NCBI GenBank assembly: GCA_009760855.2
Contig: WPIO01000033.1
Span: forward strand, 3,701,001 to 3,765,000
Origin: Cristatella mucedo
Taxonomy: Eukaryota; Bryozoa; Phylactolaemata; Cristatellidae
DNA length: 64,000 bases
Reading direction: 5' to 3'
In this document: piece by piece, positions 13,401 to 27,400 of the stretch
How positions within the stretch are numbered: the first letter of the stretch is position 1
Layout of the letters: each line of letters begins with the position of its first letter
The notes under the pieces: model-generated
What the model saw: the letters and a program-made list of their open reading frames with translations, nothing else
Told to the model about the DNA's origin: nothing
Database searches by the model: none
Translations under genes and position numbers: made by a program

Positions 13401-15361
13401 GGCTTCGAAAGATCTACCATGTGTTTAATTATTATTTTCTCAGCATTGCCCTTTTTCTCACGATTCTACATGAAAAAGGGTTTTGCACGGCTGTCGCTCT
13501 TTACACAAAAATATGTATGCTCCTTTCTGTTTCTAAGGATATGTCGCATGAAAGGAGGCTCCAGCTAGTTTGTGACAGACTGGCGATCACGATCAAAGAG
13601 CACGATTGTAGGTTGGGTGAATTACAGAGCCAAAATAGAGTCAAGGCAAGGTTGTAGGCATCACGAGCTTCTGTGCATTAAGAAAAAGATTGCTGTTCCA
13701 TGGAAAATCTGCCATTATAACAAGAGTGACATGGCATCTGGTTGCAGCTGACTAAGGTCAGAAGCTGAAGCCGGTTATGAAGCATAATTCTGCCTTGCTG
13801 CAGCCAAGGTGTACATGCGTTTCTTATCTGCTGGCATAGGTAAAGGGAAGGAAGATCAGCTGTCTCTCAGCCTCCCTCAGTTGAAATCGTCTGTTGGATG
13901 ACCAAGCCACTTGACACCAAGTTCCTTGAGCCTTCGTATAAGTCTGCCTCTGGCAAGTTCAGTGCCTGGTCATTGCTTGGTGTAGCCCTGGCTTCACTGC
14001 ATCTTCCGGAAACGCAACCGGCAACTAACTGACTTCACACTCTGACAAGATCTAATGCCACCCAGGGGCTGTGACTTCCTGTCATGGCCGTCGCATCTTT
14101 TTGATGGCAGCGCAAAGAATGGTGGATGCCTGCATTTGCTAGAAAAATGGCCGTCGTTCTTTTTTCTATGAGAGGCTGGCTAGTCAGACCTCACCGCCCT
14201 TGCCGCTCAGCAAGCTTCTTCCGACTAGTCGCCTTTACGTAGCTGTTTTTAGTATAGCCATAGATTCAAAAACTATTAGCTGTTCTGCTCACAACAAGGA
14301 ATTTGAGCAAGGCGCAGTAGGTGATTACAGTCGACTCTGCATATAAGAATATCGGATATATGAATACTCCTATAAGAATAACCGTTCTTCGGCCCAGTTT
14401 TTTGAAAATTGTGGGCACTCCGGATATGGGAATACTCTGCATATAAGAATGGCTATTTACCGGCCCGAGCATAATCTTATAAGCGGAGTCAACTGTAACT
14501 CCCCCTGTAAGGACAAAGTTTCAATGCCTTTACGTAATTGTAGCAGCAAAATAGGTAGAGATGAAATTTGGATTAGGTCTCAAGCCTAGTGAGCTGTGTT
14601 GGCTACACAAAAGTGCAAAAACATTCTCGAAGTATGGCCACCCCTGCATTGGCTTAAATTCATGTGGGTAATAAGAGGGTTTTCAACGATGCCAGGCATG
14701 CTAAAGTTATGCAATGCATATGAAAATATTTGTTGACAACCCAAAACAAACACATTTGCTCATGGTATGTATTCTATTAGTGTAAAGTCGTCCTACTATG
14801 TCCCTAATGTAGTGTAATGTAATGTAATGTATCTCCGTCAGTAACTCCACAAAGTCATAAAGACCATGTGGGTGTTACGCAGGAGAGTTTTGTATAGCGC
14901 ACTCACAGCCTAAGCGGCTTTCGGTACGCATTCGGTAGCCAACAGACTTCGTCTCACGCAACAAAGAGAAAGTGGGAAGCATAGCAGAGTTAGGAGAGCA
15001 GTTGATGTAGTGAGTAGCATAGAAGTAGCAGTTCAGGACCGCTGAAAAAGATGTGCCATAGTCGGCAGTTGGAGAGTAGTTGTCGTTGCATAAGAATTGT
15101 GGAAGTGAGTTCCACAGTCAAGGACCTGCAGAGCTAAAGCTTCTGTCGCCAACTGTCTTTAAGCGGAGGAATGGGACAGCTAATTTATTGTCCACACAGG
15201 ACCTGAGGGCACGAACAGGCTGAAACTGATGCAGCAGTTCAGCTAGGTACGAAGGAGCCAAGCCGTGGCGGGCCTTGTGGGTCAGCGTAAGAACTTTGCT
15301 CTGTATCCTTTGCTCAACCGGCAACCATCCTAGCTCTAGCCGTTCTTTAAGGCCTGTGTGT

Positions 15362-15436
<75 letters not shown>

Positions 15437-18400
15437 TCCATCTTTAACTCCACAAAGCCATAAAGACTATGTGGGTGTTACGCAGGAGAGTTTTGTATAG
15501 CACACTCGCAGCCTAAGCGGCTTTCGGTATGCATTTGGTAGCCAACAGACTTCGACTCACGCAACAAAGAGAAAGTGGGAAGAGTAGCAGAGTCAGGAGA
15601 GCAGTTGAGATAGTGAGTAGGATGGAAGTAGCAGATCAGGACCACTGAAAAGGATGAGCCATAGTCGGCAGCAGGAGAGTAGTTGTCGTTGTGGAAGGCC
15701 TTTCTTGTCTGATAAGGCTTAGAAGCCACAAACTTCAGCATTGTCTCTTATTCTGTAGCACATTCAAATGAGCTTGAGTTTTAGTGAAAAGGTTGGCTAC
15801 TGGTGTAGGCCGAATGCCCTGCCTCAGCTGCCGGTCGATATCGCTCCATAGTCGTTCTATGGGGTTTCAAATCAGGCGACTGGCTGGGCCACTGCACCAT
15901 CACCATCTAAGGATTCGTCAAAAAGTACTTCAGTGGCCTGGCAGTGTGCATAGGGTTTTATCTTCATGCCTAATGTAACGACCCCCGAGCAAGGTATTTG
16001 AGTTTTGAGATCCAACTTACTTGATCAACAATTACTAGAGTAAAATACTGTTGATACCTTTATTTTTGTGAGCTCTACTTCTCAATAATTTCTTTTACCG
16101 TTGTATGACTAAAATATGGAAAGTGCATATATTAGACTTTAGGCGTCCAGCCACTAAGTTGTCTCAATTAGGTTGGGTCTAGTGAGAAGGCGGCATGTCT
16201 GCTCACAGCCTGTTAATCTGTCAGTGTTAAGAAATTAATCATGTGCTTGTATACTTCATGAACTTCCAGCTACTGCTTCGGGTCAATTTTTAGTCTCACA
16301 GAAAGTGTCCTTGCCATGGGGGCCCGTGCTGTCTGATGCTTTTCATTTCAATTGCAGACAAAGAACTTTTAGTTGAGTGCTCACCTCTTGCCCATGCTCA
16401 CGACAGTTTGGTTCTCGTGCCATCTATGAATAGGACACAAATGCCTTCGTTAATTCTGATTAATGGTGTACTTGTTGTCTAACTACTGTTGCACACATTT
16501 TGTCCTCAAGCTCAGCATCACAAACTGCTTTCACTTGCCTTCCATCGTGACACGTCACAGGTAGCAGAATGAACAAGATCGTTGCTGCTCTGCCGTCCAC
16601 TCGTAAAGTGAGCACTGCCGAAGCCATCGAGTCGAGTGCCGAGCGCAGCATCCTTGTTGCTGCTCTGCAAGCAGAGAACGAGCGCTTGCTGCTACAGCAG
16701 CACCGGTCACCACCTGCCGTGCCTAACGTTACCACGAGTAGTGGTTTGTCACCCACCTCTTTGCCGTCACCGATCAAAGAGCTGGCCAAGGAGCACAGCA
16801 GGTCGAACGCAGTCCTGGCGACTGGCACTAATGTCGATCCTGGTGGCAGCATTGCCATTGATCCTGAGTGCAGCAACACAGTCCGGCTGGCCATCGAGAG
16901 AGTACTGCAGATGGATCCCGAGTGAGCGTCTGGGCAGTTGTGTGGCAATCAATTCCATGTGCTCAATCTCGTGTGCTCATCGGAATGTTCTAGCCAACTG
17001 ATTACTTTGCTCGTATCTCTCCATAGGCAACAGCGGAAGCTGCTCATCGGTCTGGAGCATCTGGAGCAAGCGGTCGCAGGCAGCGTAGAGCTGAGCGAGC
17101 ACCAGAAAAATCGTGGTATGGGTGCTGCCAAGGACAGCTCCGTTATGGTTCGTGACAGCAGATCAAAGGCACTTTTGCCTTCATTGTTCCATGCATGCTT
17201 GCATGATATTGCCAGATCTGCCTGTTATATTGGAAGTGTTCATTCCAGCTGCACTTTGCAGGATATCTGAACGTATGCGTATGCGAAGCATGAGTGCTTG
17301 TAATGACGATGTGATTATACACTTAGATGGCTACAGTAATCTCAGCTAAAGACACGTCTGTTCCGGTCAGCCTTCCCTTTGGCCCTATGTACTTTTATTT
17401 TTTGCTCATAGGTGTTACTAACCAGAGGTCTTACCAACCGGTGGCCATGAGTGTCTTTATGTTTGCTTTAGCATGCTGGCCTAAGCATGATACTTGTTTG
17501 TTTTTGCATGCTTGATAGCATGCTTGACACTAACCCTTGGGTATTAATTTTCTTGGAGTGAGTTATACAGGGCCTGTAAAGGGATTAAGTTCTTGTAGGA
17601 TGCTATGGAAACTACCTGTCATTATATTATTATGTCTTTGTTTTACAGCATCTAGGCCCGATAGTAAGATGCTAAGCACTTCACGAATCAAATTGTGGGT
17701 TCGAGTCCTGAAACTTGAAACTTATTCTTGCCTGCTGCTAGTGGGATGAAGCCTCCGAGGCTCTTATGCCACTATGTAAATGATGCTCTTGAAGCAGCTG
17801 ACTCACACTATGCCTACTTTAACGGTCGCACTGCTTTGACCACTGTTGCCACCGAAGTTGCCACTATGTCATACTCATTGGCCACAGCTATTGCCGATTA
17901 ATTTTTATTTCCATAGTCGATCATCGGTGGCATTTCCCCTGGCCCTGCTTGATCTATTAGCTGGTTTCGACACTATTGATCACGATATCCAACTTGAAAG
18001 ATTGGGACCAACGATCGGTCTGGTAGACGATGTACTGGCAGGGTTCGAATCGTATTTATGCTGTCGTATTCAATCCATGTTATGTAGTGCCTCATCCACC
18101 AGACCAGTCACTTGTGGTGTCCCGTGAGGGTTTGTTCTCGGTCCCTCGTTCTTCTTCATTTATACTGAACCTCTGAGAAAAGGGATTTGGGCCCACGGGA
18201 TCGGCTCTCACTTCTATGCTGACGATACTCAGTTGCATTGATCGTTTAAACCGTTGGAATCTGCTGCAGTGACTAATAAACTGGATGCTTGCCTTGAAGA
18301 CATGTGATCCTGGATGTCATTTCCTTAAACTAAATGGTGATACAACTGAACTGCAACTCATAGGACACCCCAAGCAGCTAGCTGGACTTAAAGACTGCTT

Positions 18401-21400
18401 TTTTAGCAGATGATGCTGTTGTGCGACCGTCATCGTGTGCTCTGAATTTAGGTGTCGTCTTTGACAACTTCCTAAATTTTGAAAGTTTCATTAAGAAGAT
18501 TGTCTCTACAGCTAGCCATCATGTCCCACCTCAATCTATAGCTACGTTTACACGGCAGACTTTCCTCCTAAATCGGCACATATTTAGGACCGATTTCTCC
18601 CAGATTTTGGCTACGACCCCACCACATTTTGGCAGGAGGAGCCAAGTCTGCAGACTCTCACAAAGGAGAATGGTTCTACTTTTGGGCTCCTTGTTGGTCC
18701 TGCCGACCAATCAGAACTTAGGGGCTCCTCTCATACACACATCTGCCAAAATAAAAATGGCTGTCGTTTGTAGGTTCAAATTATATTGAGGAGTCTAGAG
18801 CAAGTACTTTCACATGGAATGAGTTGCAGCCAAGGCTTAAGCCTTTTCTACACATAAGACTCCGTGTGTGTGTTTATCAAATGCACCAACAAACCTGTAA
18901 CGGTGCATATTACTTAGCACTATACACCGGCACACATGTATCAGCTCACATTAGTTAGTATTGATCAGTTTCCCTAAAAATTCTTTGTGAATGTTGATCT
19001 TCCTTTTATTTATTATATTCTTCTCAGATTACTCTACAATGATGATGAAGCCGCAAACTCAACTTCTACATATGATGACATAACGTCTTTCTGGGGAAAC
19101 CCTCTTTCATACCAGCCTCCCAGATTAGAGCACGGGCTGTGGGCTGGACTAAGTCGTCGTGTGACCGTCTTAACTGCGTAGGAAGAAAGTCAGTGTCAGT
19201 CACGAGGAAAGTCTGCCGTGTAAATGCAGATTTAGATTAGGGACCATCTATCACAATAACTTATTAAAAGCAACTAGTTCCTTGGTTCTGTTTAGGCTAG
19301 ATTATTTCAATTCCATTTTGACTGGGCTACCGAAAAGTCATTACGCCACTGAAGCTGATGATGAATGTAGCTGCAAGGCTAGTTAAAAAATCTCGGAGGT
19401 TCAGGCATGTTTCTTTTTTGCTGAAGGAGCTTTGATGGCTTCTGATTGATCAATGGATGTTCTTATGCTGATCCCCAAGGTTCGTCATGGCTTGGTCTCT
19501 CATACCTTGCTGAACTGCTGCACCACCAGTTTCAGCCTCCTCATGCCCTCGAGTGCTCTATGGACGATAAATTGGCCATACCATTCCTACTTTTGAAGAC
19601 CGTTGGCAACAGAAGCTGTTGCTTTGCAGATCCTAGACTGTGGAACTTACTTCCACAATTCTTATGCTACGCCATCTACTCTCCTGCAGCCGACTTTAGC
19701 ACATTCTTTACAGCCGCCCTGTACTTCCGTGCTACTCACTTCCTCGACTGCCCTCCTGACTCAGTCATGCTTTCACTTTCTTTTTGTCGCGTGAGAGGAA
19801 GTCTGTTTGCTACCTCGTGCATACCGAAAGCCGCTTAGGCTTTGATTTCCCTATAGAAAAAACTGTCACGTGTAACATCTACTTAGTCTGTGTGGCTTTG
19901 TGGAGTTATAGATGAAGATACATTGCATTTCAATTTGTGTGGTGTATACCAGTGTAGAGATTATATGATAATATAGGTTTACATTTATAATAGAGTTACT
20001 GGTTTGGCCCACTGGTTAAGGTGGTTGCCAACCGAAGTCTGGCCGAGGTCGCGGGCTCGAGCCCTGTGGCATATATGAAGCTACTGAATAGAAATCAAGT
20101 TCTCTTAGGGCGCTATACAAATGAATTATATTTTTTTAGAAGGAACCACCTCTCTGCATTCCTACTTATACGAATCATTTTGCTTCGATATAAAAGATGA
20201 TAAAACTAACTTACTAGTTATGGGCAAACCCAGTGTGATTCACAAATTGGAAAGGGAGACGCTCAAAATTGGCTCTGCCAGCATATCTCCTGTTGAATCA
20301 GCTCGAAATCTAGGTGTCATATTCCAAAGCGACCTCTCATTAGACGACCATATCAGCTCCACAGTCAAATCTGCCTATTTTCAACTTCATAAAATTGCTA
20401 AAATTCGGGCTTGTTTAGATAAGGATATCGCGTCCAAGTTGGTCCATGCATTCGTGACATCCCGTCTCGACTTCTGCAACTCACTGCTTACTGGCCCACC
20501 AGCATGTGCGATCAGGCGATTGCAACTGGTGCAAAAAAGTCGCAGTTGCCACATTACACCACTTCTCGCCGACCTGCACTGGCTACCAGTCAAGCAACGG
20601 ATTGACTTCAAGGTTTTGTCGCTCACTTTTAGGTCACTTCATTCTTTGGCTCCAGCCTATCTCTCAGATCTACTCCCCCATCAGGCCAAGCATGGTACAA
20701 CCCACTTTTCGGAATCCAACAGTCTAGAAATACCTCGTACAAACCTCAAATCCTTTGGAGACCGTGCATTTAGTTCGTATGCTCCCAAAGCCTGGAACTC
20801 CCTCCCGACTTGCATCAGAACATCCCCTGACCTGACCACATTTAAAAAGAACTTAAAAAAACACCTATTTAGGACAGCATTTAGTGGGTCCCTGTGATTT
20901 TTCCTTTATGTGCTTATGCGTCTGACACTGTGAATGCTGCCACTAACCACATTTGCATGCTGACCCTGTGCATGTCACCCCTAACCATGTTATTCATTTT
21001 GTTTGTTTATTAAGCATGATATTACTCACCATTCAATTGCATTTCCCTTTGCAGCAAAGTTAAAGCACCTAGAGAGAGATTTATTTCTCTGATGGTGCTT
21101 TATCATGTGCATCATTGTTGTTATTATTATTATAGTTATTGTATAAAATTGTATAGTATCTGGACCTGATAAGCTATCATTGATGCTTAAGTCATATTGT
21201 GCAGACTCCGTTTACGAAGGTGGTATTGTGATTCGTGTTAATGCCTAATCGATGAGCCTGCGGTTATTACCTCGACCCATCAACAAGAGAGCTAGTTTTC
21301 TCCCAATTCTGACTCGTAAAGTTTTTGCAGCTAAATTCCCCCAGCAGACCTTTGAGCTCGGGTCATTGGCTCATCAACCTCTGTCCTTCCCTCTATTTGT

Positions 21401-24400
21401 CTTTTCAATTATTCTTCAAAGCTTACTTTCTCTTCACCATTCTTACGTTAGTGCTAAAGCCCGTAGTCAACCTAGCATTATTAATTCTAATTTCTCTCAG
21501 CTCCTGCCATCTGAGGCTAATTGATTTTTTACTCTGGGTTTATTGATGTCGATGTTTGTCTCTGTAGGGTGGAGTTTGTTGATGCTACAAGTGTTTTGGG
21601 TTTTTATGGTCTGTAGGTCATGACTGATGTTGGCTCGCAGAAGAGCCAACCAGGAAGTCACCCAACCGGTAACCTAGTTACTATGGAATGGTTATCAAAC
21701 TGGGGTCATGGATCTCGCATTGGCATGACGGAAGTGCAGCTTTTCGACAGCTGTAACAAGCAGGTTACAGTTTGCTTGACGGAATCACGTGATGCACCAC
21801 AGACGATAAACATGCACAGCCCTGTTGGCAAGATTGATTACCTTTTTAACCAAAAGTTCAAGGTAATGTGTAGCCTTACGTATAGTGTATTTGCTCTGTT
21901 TCCAACATGAGTTTACCCTACCCTCTACAGGTATACATACTCGGTAGACTGGCTGGTTTTGCTTCATGCACACTGTGGCTTGACGTACTTGAGAAGTATT
22001 TTACTTAAATGAAGATGTCTTTGTCTTGTAGACCGTGAAAGAGAAAAACATGTTCTCTTGTTCATTCACCAAGGAAGCACCCATAATCATTACTTTCGTT
22101 GTACATTCCTCACCACCGCTATCCTACTTTAAACTGTGGAATTACAACAGGAGCATGGATGTGAGTTGCCAGGAAGAAATATTGCATCTACTCTAGCTCT
22201 GCTGTAACATCATTCTTGTGGTGCATACGGCCACTATGTGCTTGCTTTTGGATATGTAAAAACCTGACTGCCTATTCAATAATCATTTATCAATTGTTTG
22301 AGCTTTTTTGCTGAACCTTCTACATACTTCAGGAGCTTTGCATTGGTGTCCGAAGGATTCGCCTTTCTATAGAAAATAAACTGATCTTCGATGGTCAGTT
22401 AGAAAAAGGCTGTGGCAATCAAGTGTTTGACTACAGCACTGTGATAAACATTCCTTCTGCCAGCCTCCATGCCATTTCTCCGGAACCGTATGGCAGCGCC
22501 AGTCTTGTAATCAACGAGGCTAGGCTGGAACCGCCTTTTAGCTCCAAGCCACCACAACCAGCTGGGACTGCTCGGCTGCCTTCTTCTGACTTGCAACCAG
22601 CCTTAAAGATTTCAAATTCTCATACTATCCTTAAGGACAGTGGCGAATCAAACCTTATTGGTAAGCATGGTGACCAATTCGGATCACTGACTGCACTACT
22701 GCTGTTTTTTAAAGCTCGCAGATCAGATTTATTGCAAATATAAGTTTTTTAATTACCCTTGCTTGTCCACACAGGTGATCCGAGTAAGCTTAAGCTCAGG
22801 AATCCTCATAAAGCTCAGATGCCAATGGTATCCAAGCGGATGACTGCACACTTGGCTCATTTAGCTGGTGCGTCTGGGCAAGACAATCAAAGGTGGGTGT
22901 TCGAAGGCAAAGCAATGTGTGTGCATGCCGTGCCTGGTGCAATGTGCATTAAGCCTAGCATGACCTTAAATGCTAGCCTGGTGACGGTGCATCCATCTAG
23001 AGCAGGCAGTAATGGGCTAGTGTGAATGCAAATTTAAGTCGTTAGCATCTTGAAATGAGAATGAGGCATGCTCAACGAGGGCATGTTATCGGGGGGGGGG
23101 TGGTGGTAACCTAGATTTGCTGTTAGGGGGATAGACGAAGGTGACTATAAGAGAACGTCTTAAAAAATCTGGCATAACTCTATCTCAACTCGTGGACTTT
23201 GGCTGTTATTTATCCAGTTTTTTGGATATGAAATTTTGTGCAAGGCATGACTTTGTAAGGTCAATTGGACAGTAGTAATCTTGAGAGAATATGTCAAGAA
23301 TGTATGTTTCTTATGGTGGGTCTGTACATGCCTTCCCATTAACTTTGGAGTTGAATTTCACTTTTACATGGATCTTAAAGTGTGCTTTCATGCTTATCCT
23401 TATCACTTGTCACAGTGACCTCACTTGGGTCTGTGCCATTTAGAATGCCATCTAGAAATCTGCTCAATATGATGTGTGGCAAAAAAGTCAAGAGTCGATG
23501 AGCTCTCTGTTGGTATGTTCAAAAAAGTGATGTCATTGAAGAATTAGGCTGGAGCCGGCCACAGGCTTTACCATTATAATAGATGAGCTGGCCGAAAATA
23601 TTGGTAAATCATATCGAATTGACTGGTCTCTCAAGTAGGTTTGCCGTCAAATTATTTTTGAAAGGTGTTTTAATTTTCTCCCAGGACGAAATTTCTTCTT
23701 GTATCTCAAATCTGCCTTGCGTTCTGTTGTCATATCTGAGGCTTGTGACTGATCTCCAAAAAGCCTTATGTTTCTCATCACTTTTATTCCTGACACAGTT
23801 GCTTAGCTATTTATATCAGCCAGTTGACAGAAGTTTTACTGTTAACTGCAACCCACTGCCGACAGCAGTGCTACTTTTTCTCTCGACCTTTTTTGGTAAC
23901 TCCTGTTGCAATTTCACTATTTAAGACGGTTTAAGCGGTTTAAAATTGTGAGCAGTCCTTGTCAGGGACCATGAGAAGGCTCGGCTAGTAATAGTAAACT
24001 TTGCATCTTTCGATCCCCAAGAGATCGGCCCATTTACCTTACAGATGACGTGCTATTCGTGTTTTGGTTCCGTGCTAGCCGAACAGGTATTTTCTATAAT
24101 GAGCAGCCTCAGTAAGGCCAAATTGCAAGCAGTCAACTGTATTATCTTTTCGAGAAAAGTCATGAGCTTAAAAACGCTAAATTTAGTATGTTGTTATTAT
24201 TATAAGAATAAACGACAGAATTCAATACTTAGTAGGTATAAGACATTCAGCTAGTGCTGGTCAGAGGCCTTATTGACAAAACTGCAGTTGTGACAGTATA
24301 CCCTAGACGTATAATAATTTTAATAATAAATCAGTATGGTGCCCTCAAAGAACTTCATCTCTTTCTGGGTACTTTACAAATACTGTAAAGGAAGAATGAT

Positions 24401-27400
24401 CCAATCGTTAGTGGATTACCAAGCTGGATGATTCTAGGGGTAAAACGTAGGAATTAATAATGCTATTGCTAAGATTGTGGATGTCAAAACGAAGAGCAGC
24501 CCAAAATACCCAAGCTGCTGTCCTTAAACTGTTCATCTGAAGATTGCCAGCTGGCTGAAGACATGAATTATTGCCTTGGATTAAGTATCTAGGTTATCTA
24601 TTAAGGGTATCTATTAAGGTATCTATTAAGGTATTAGGGTATTTATTAAGTATCTCTATTAAGTATCTAGCTACATTACGAAAGTAATCTTGAGGAAATT
24701 AGCAAATTATAATTCGAGCAACAAGTAAGCTTATTCCTACCACCGAATGACTTTCAAGGCTTTTCCCTGACCCAAAGGTCTCCAGCTCCCATGAAGCTGC
24801 CGACAGAAATATGTATCGAAATTCATCTCAAAGATAGAAGCCAATTGGATTAGACACATTAACGGTATGCATGCTTAGGTAAGGCTATCACAGTAATGTT
24901 AATCAATGCATTTGCGACAACCCCTTCTCACTCTAGGTTATTTCACTATCCATTTGATAGCCCATCTGATCCGATATGTTCCAACATGCTTTCAGTGTCC
25001 AAATCTGTCTACCGTAGTGCTTTAAAAAATTTGTATAACACCTACTTGTCGCGCCCGGGTACCTCCATGGCAATCATTGCTCGCATGAACCGTTATAATC
25101 TAACCTAAAATTACCCTACTCATGCCGGCTAACTACTGCTCCCAGATGAGGTAATGCACTTGCTCTTCACGACCGAGGTCGTTGGTTTGAATCCTGCAGT
25201 GGGTCATCTTCTTTATTGCCCACTGCAAGCGGTAGTGATAACCGTTAAGGTTCTCCTGCCACTATACAAATGAGGCTGTTAAATCAGTAAATATTTGCTT
25301 ATTTACGTTTAAGCCCCTGCACATATAAAAGATCAGACCCGTGACCTTTCCAACCAGGATTCTACCCCTATCTCATCCCTCTCTACACATCTGAGCATGC
25401 AAGAATTTCATTTTCCAATGAATGTGTTTCTGTTTCGGCATCCACAATAAATGTTAGCTTTGAAATTTGGTAAGACATGTGACACTGATTCTGTTCGGAG
25501 CAAATAGTCAATTACATCAAGCAACAACGAAAGCTGTTATAAAGTGTCAATAGACTGCAGACCCATGCTTAGCACTGCCTGCTCCTAGGCAGGAAGATGG
25601 CTCCACACTACCGGGAAGTACGAAAAACTTCTTGGCCTGAGTGAAGAAAAAGTCAGGCTCACATCAGTAGACTGTGTCTGTTTCTGCCATTGCAAATGAG
25701 CAAAGCTGTTTTCTGGTGCGTGCCCCAGCAAGGAAATTGTCTGCTCATTTCTCTCGTCACCTAACTCGAATGCAAGCCAGTGGCAGATATGCTAGCTGAT
25801 GGGTCTCCTTACTGCTCGCCGACCTGGCACTGTAGAGCTACCAAGATGAGTGTGGAGCAGGTTTATGTATCTCTGTCTGTAACTCCACAAAGACTCTGTG
25901 GGTGTTACGCAGGTGAGTTTTTTATAGCGCACTCACAGCCTAAGCGGCTTTCGGTATGCTTCGATGGCCAACAGTCTTCATCTCACGTAACAAAGCGCAA
26001 GTGAGAGGCATAGCTGAGTCAGGAGAGCAGTTGAAGTAGTGATTAGCATGGACGTAGCAGCTCAGGACTGCTGAAAAGGATGTGCCATAGTCAGCAGCAG
26101 GAGAGTAGTTGTCGTTGCGTAAGAGTTGTGGAAGTGAGTTCCACTGTCTAGGACCTGCAGAGCAAAAGCTTCTGTCGCCAACGGTCTGTAATCGGGGTAA
26201 ATTAAGATGTGTAAATCTCTAGCGATCAGCCTTGCTAAACCTTTTCGGTCCATGCCTGCCCTTCGAGATGCGTGGCTGCAGAATTCAAGCTCCGGATTGC
26301 TGGAGCATGCATCCCGCAGAGGGCTAGAGGCTACCCCTTTTGCAGTGTCTGTGCATATGACTGCCCACTCGCGTGCTTCGTCTCTTGCATGCTTCATCTC
26401 TCGCGTGATGCATTCTCACGTCTTGACCAGTGGGCATTTGTTTTCCATAAGCAGCCAGAAAGGATCGTCGGGGACTAGCGAGGGCAGCCGTGCCGACAAG
26501 CCTGTCTGGTTACCACAGCGTACAAGTGTGATGACTTCAGGCGACGTCCGTGCAACTGACCCAGCAGCTGCATCAAGCGAAAGGCCGGCGTGGCTGAAGA
26601 GGGACCGAGACAGCAGCAGGGCTGGCATTCCAGACAGCTCCAGTGGTTCAGCCAGGGACAATGCTGGCTATCGTTTGAAGAGCGACGAGCTCGCGACACT
26701 GCCATCGTGGCCCAACAAAGGGTGAGACTCCTTCAGTTGCGTTCTCAGCATTTATAGTGACGGTGTGCCAGCTTCTTTGTGTCACCATTGTAAACCAGTG
26801 ACTCGGCTGTCCAGCTTTTGTTGTGCACTACTTTTCTTTGCTGCTGCAATCCCAATGTGCACCAATTAGAGGATGCTGGAAGGCCCCCTCCAAAAAAGTA
26901 CCTGTCGACCTTGTTGTGTAATCAGGCATGTTTGGAAATGGCTACTGTATGCTTGCACAAAGCATATGCACATACCTGAACAGAAGAACTAAGTCAGCTG
27001 ATCCTCGTAGGCTTAATTAGCCGAGTGATTATTGAAAAAAGACAATTAAGAAGAACGAGTTGCAGCAGCATATCGGTTCATAAGCTAGAAATCTCTGGCA
27101 TGTTCATTTTTGAATCACAGGCAGATATACTGCAGTTGTTTGCCAACCAAACCGAGATGCACAATTATCACAGGACTAGTTGACACTCCGGTCCAATGTT
27201 TCCAGCTTTGCTGGCGATGTATGGATTGCAGTTGTCTGGGATAAATATTCCTGGCTGATGGTCGTGCTTCTGAAGGCGGCTGGCAGTCGGTGCTTTCAAC
27301 CTACCGAGAGGACCCGTATTAAAGCTATCTCGGCTTCTTGGCGAGAGTCTTGGTGCTTCTTTCTGCTGCCTCATTGGGATTCAATACTCCCGCTGGTAGA

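Noticed and set aside
16460-16948. 162-codon - strand frame.
   Set aside because: It is the shadow of KATNIP exon h, which has splice sites, phase and coiled-coil-like sequence on the + strand.
17649-17700. Possible KATNIP exon after the strong acceptor tttgttttacag.
   Set aside because: It runs directly into a SINE-A and its downstream donor is poor, so it cannot be claimed as the missing exon.
18987-19181. + strand frame LLYNDDEAANSTSTYDDITS considered as a KATNIP exon.
   Set aside because: Wrong phase, lies inside the TIR transposon and has no donor.
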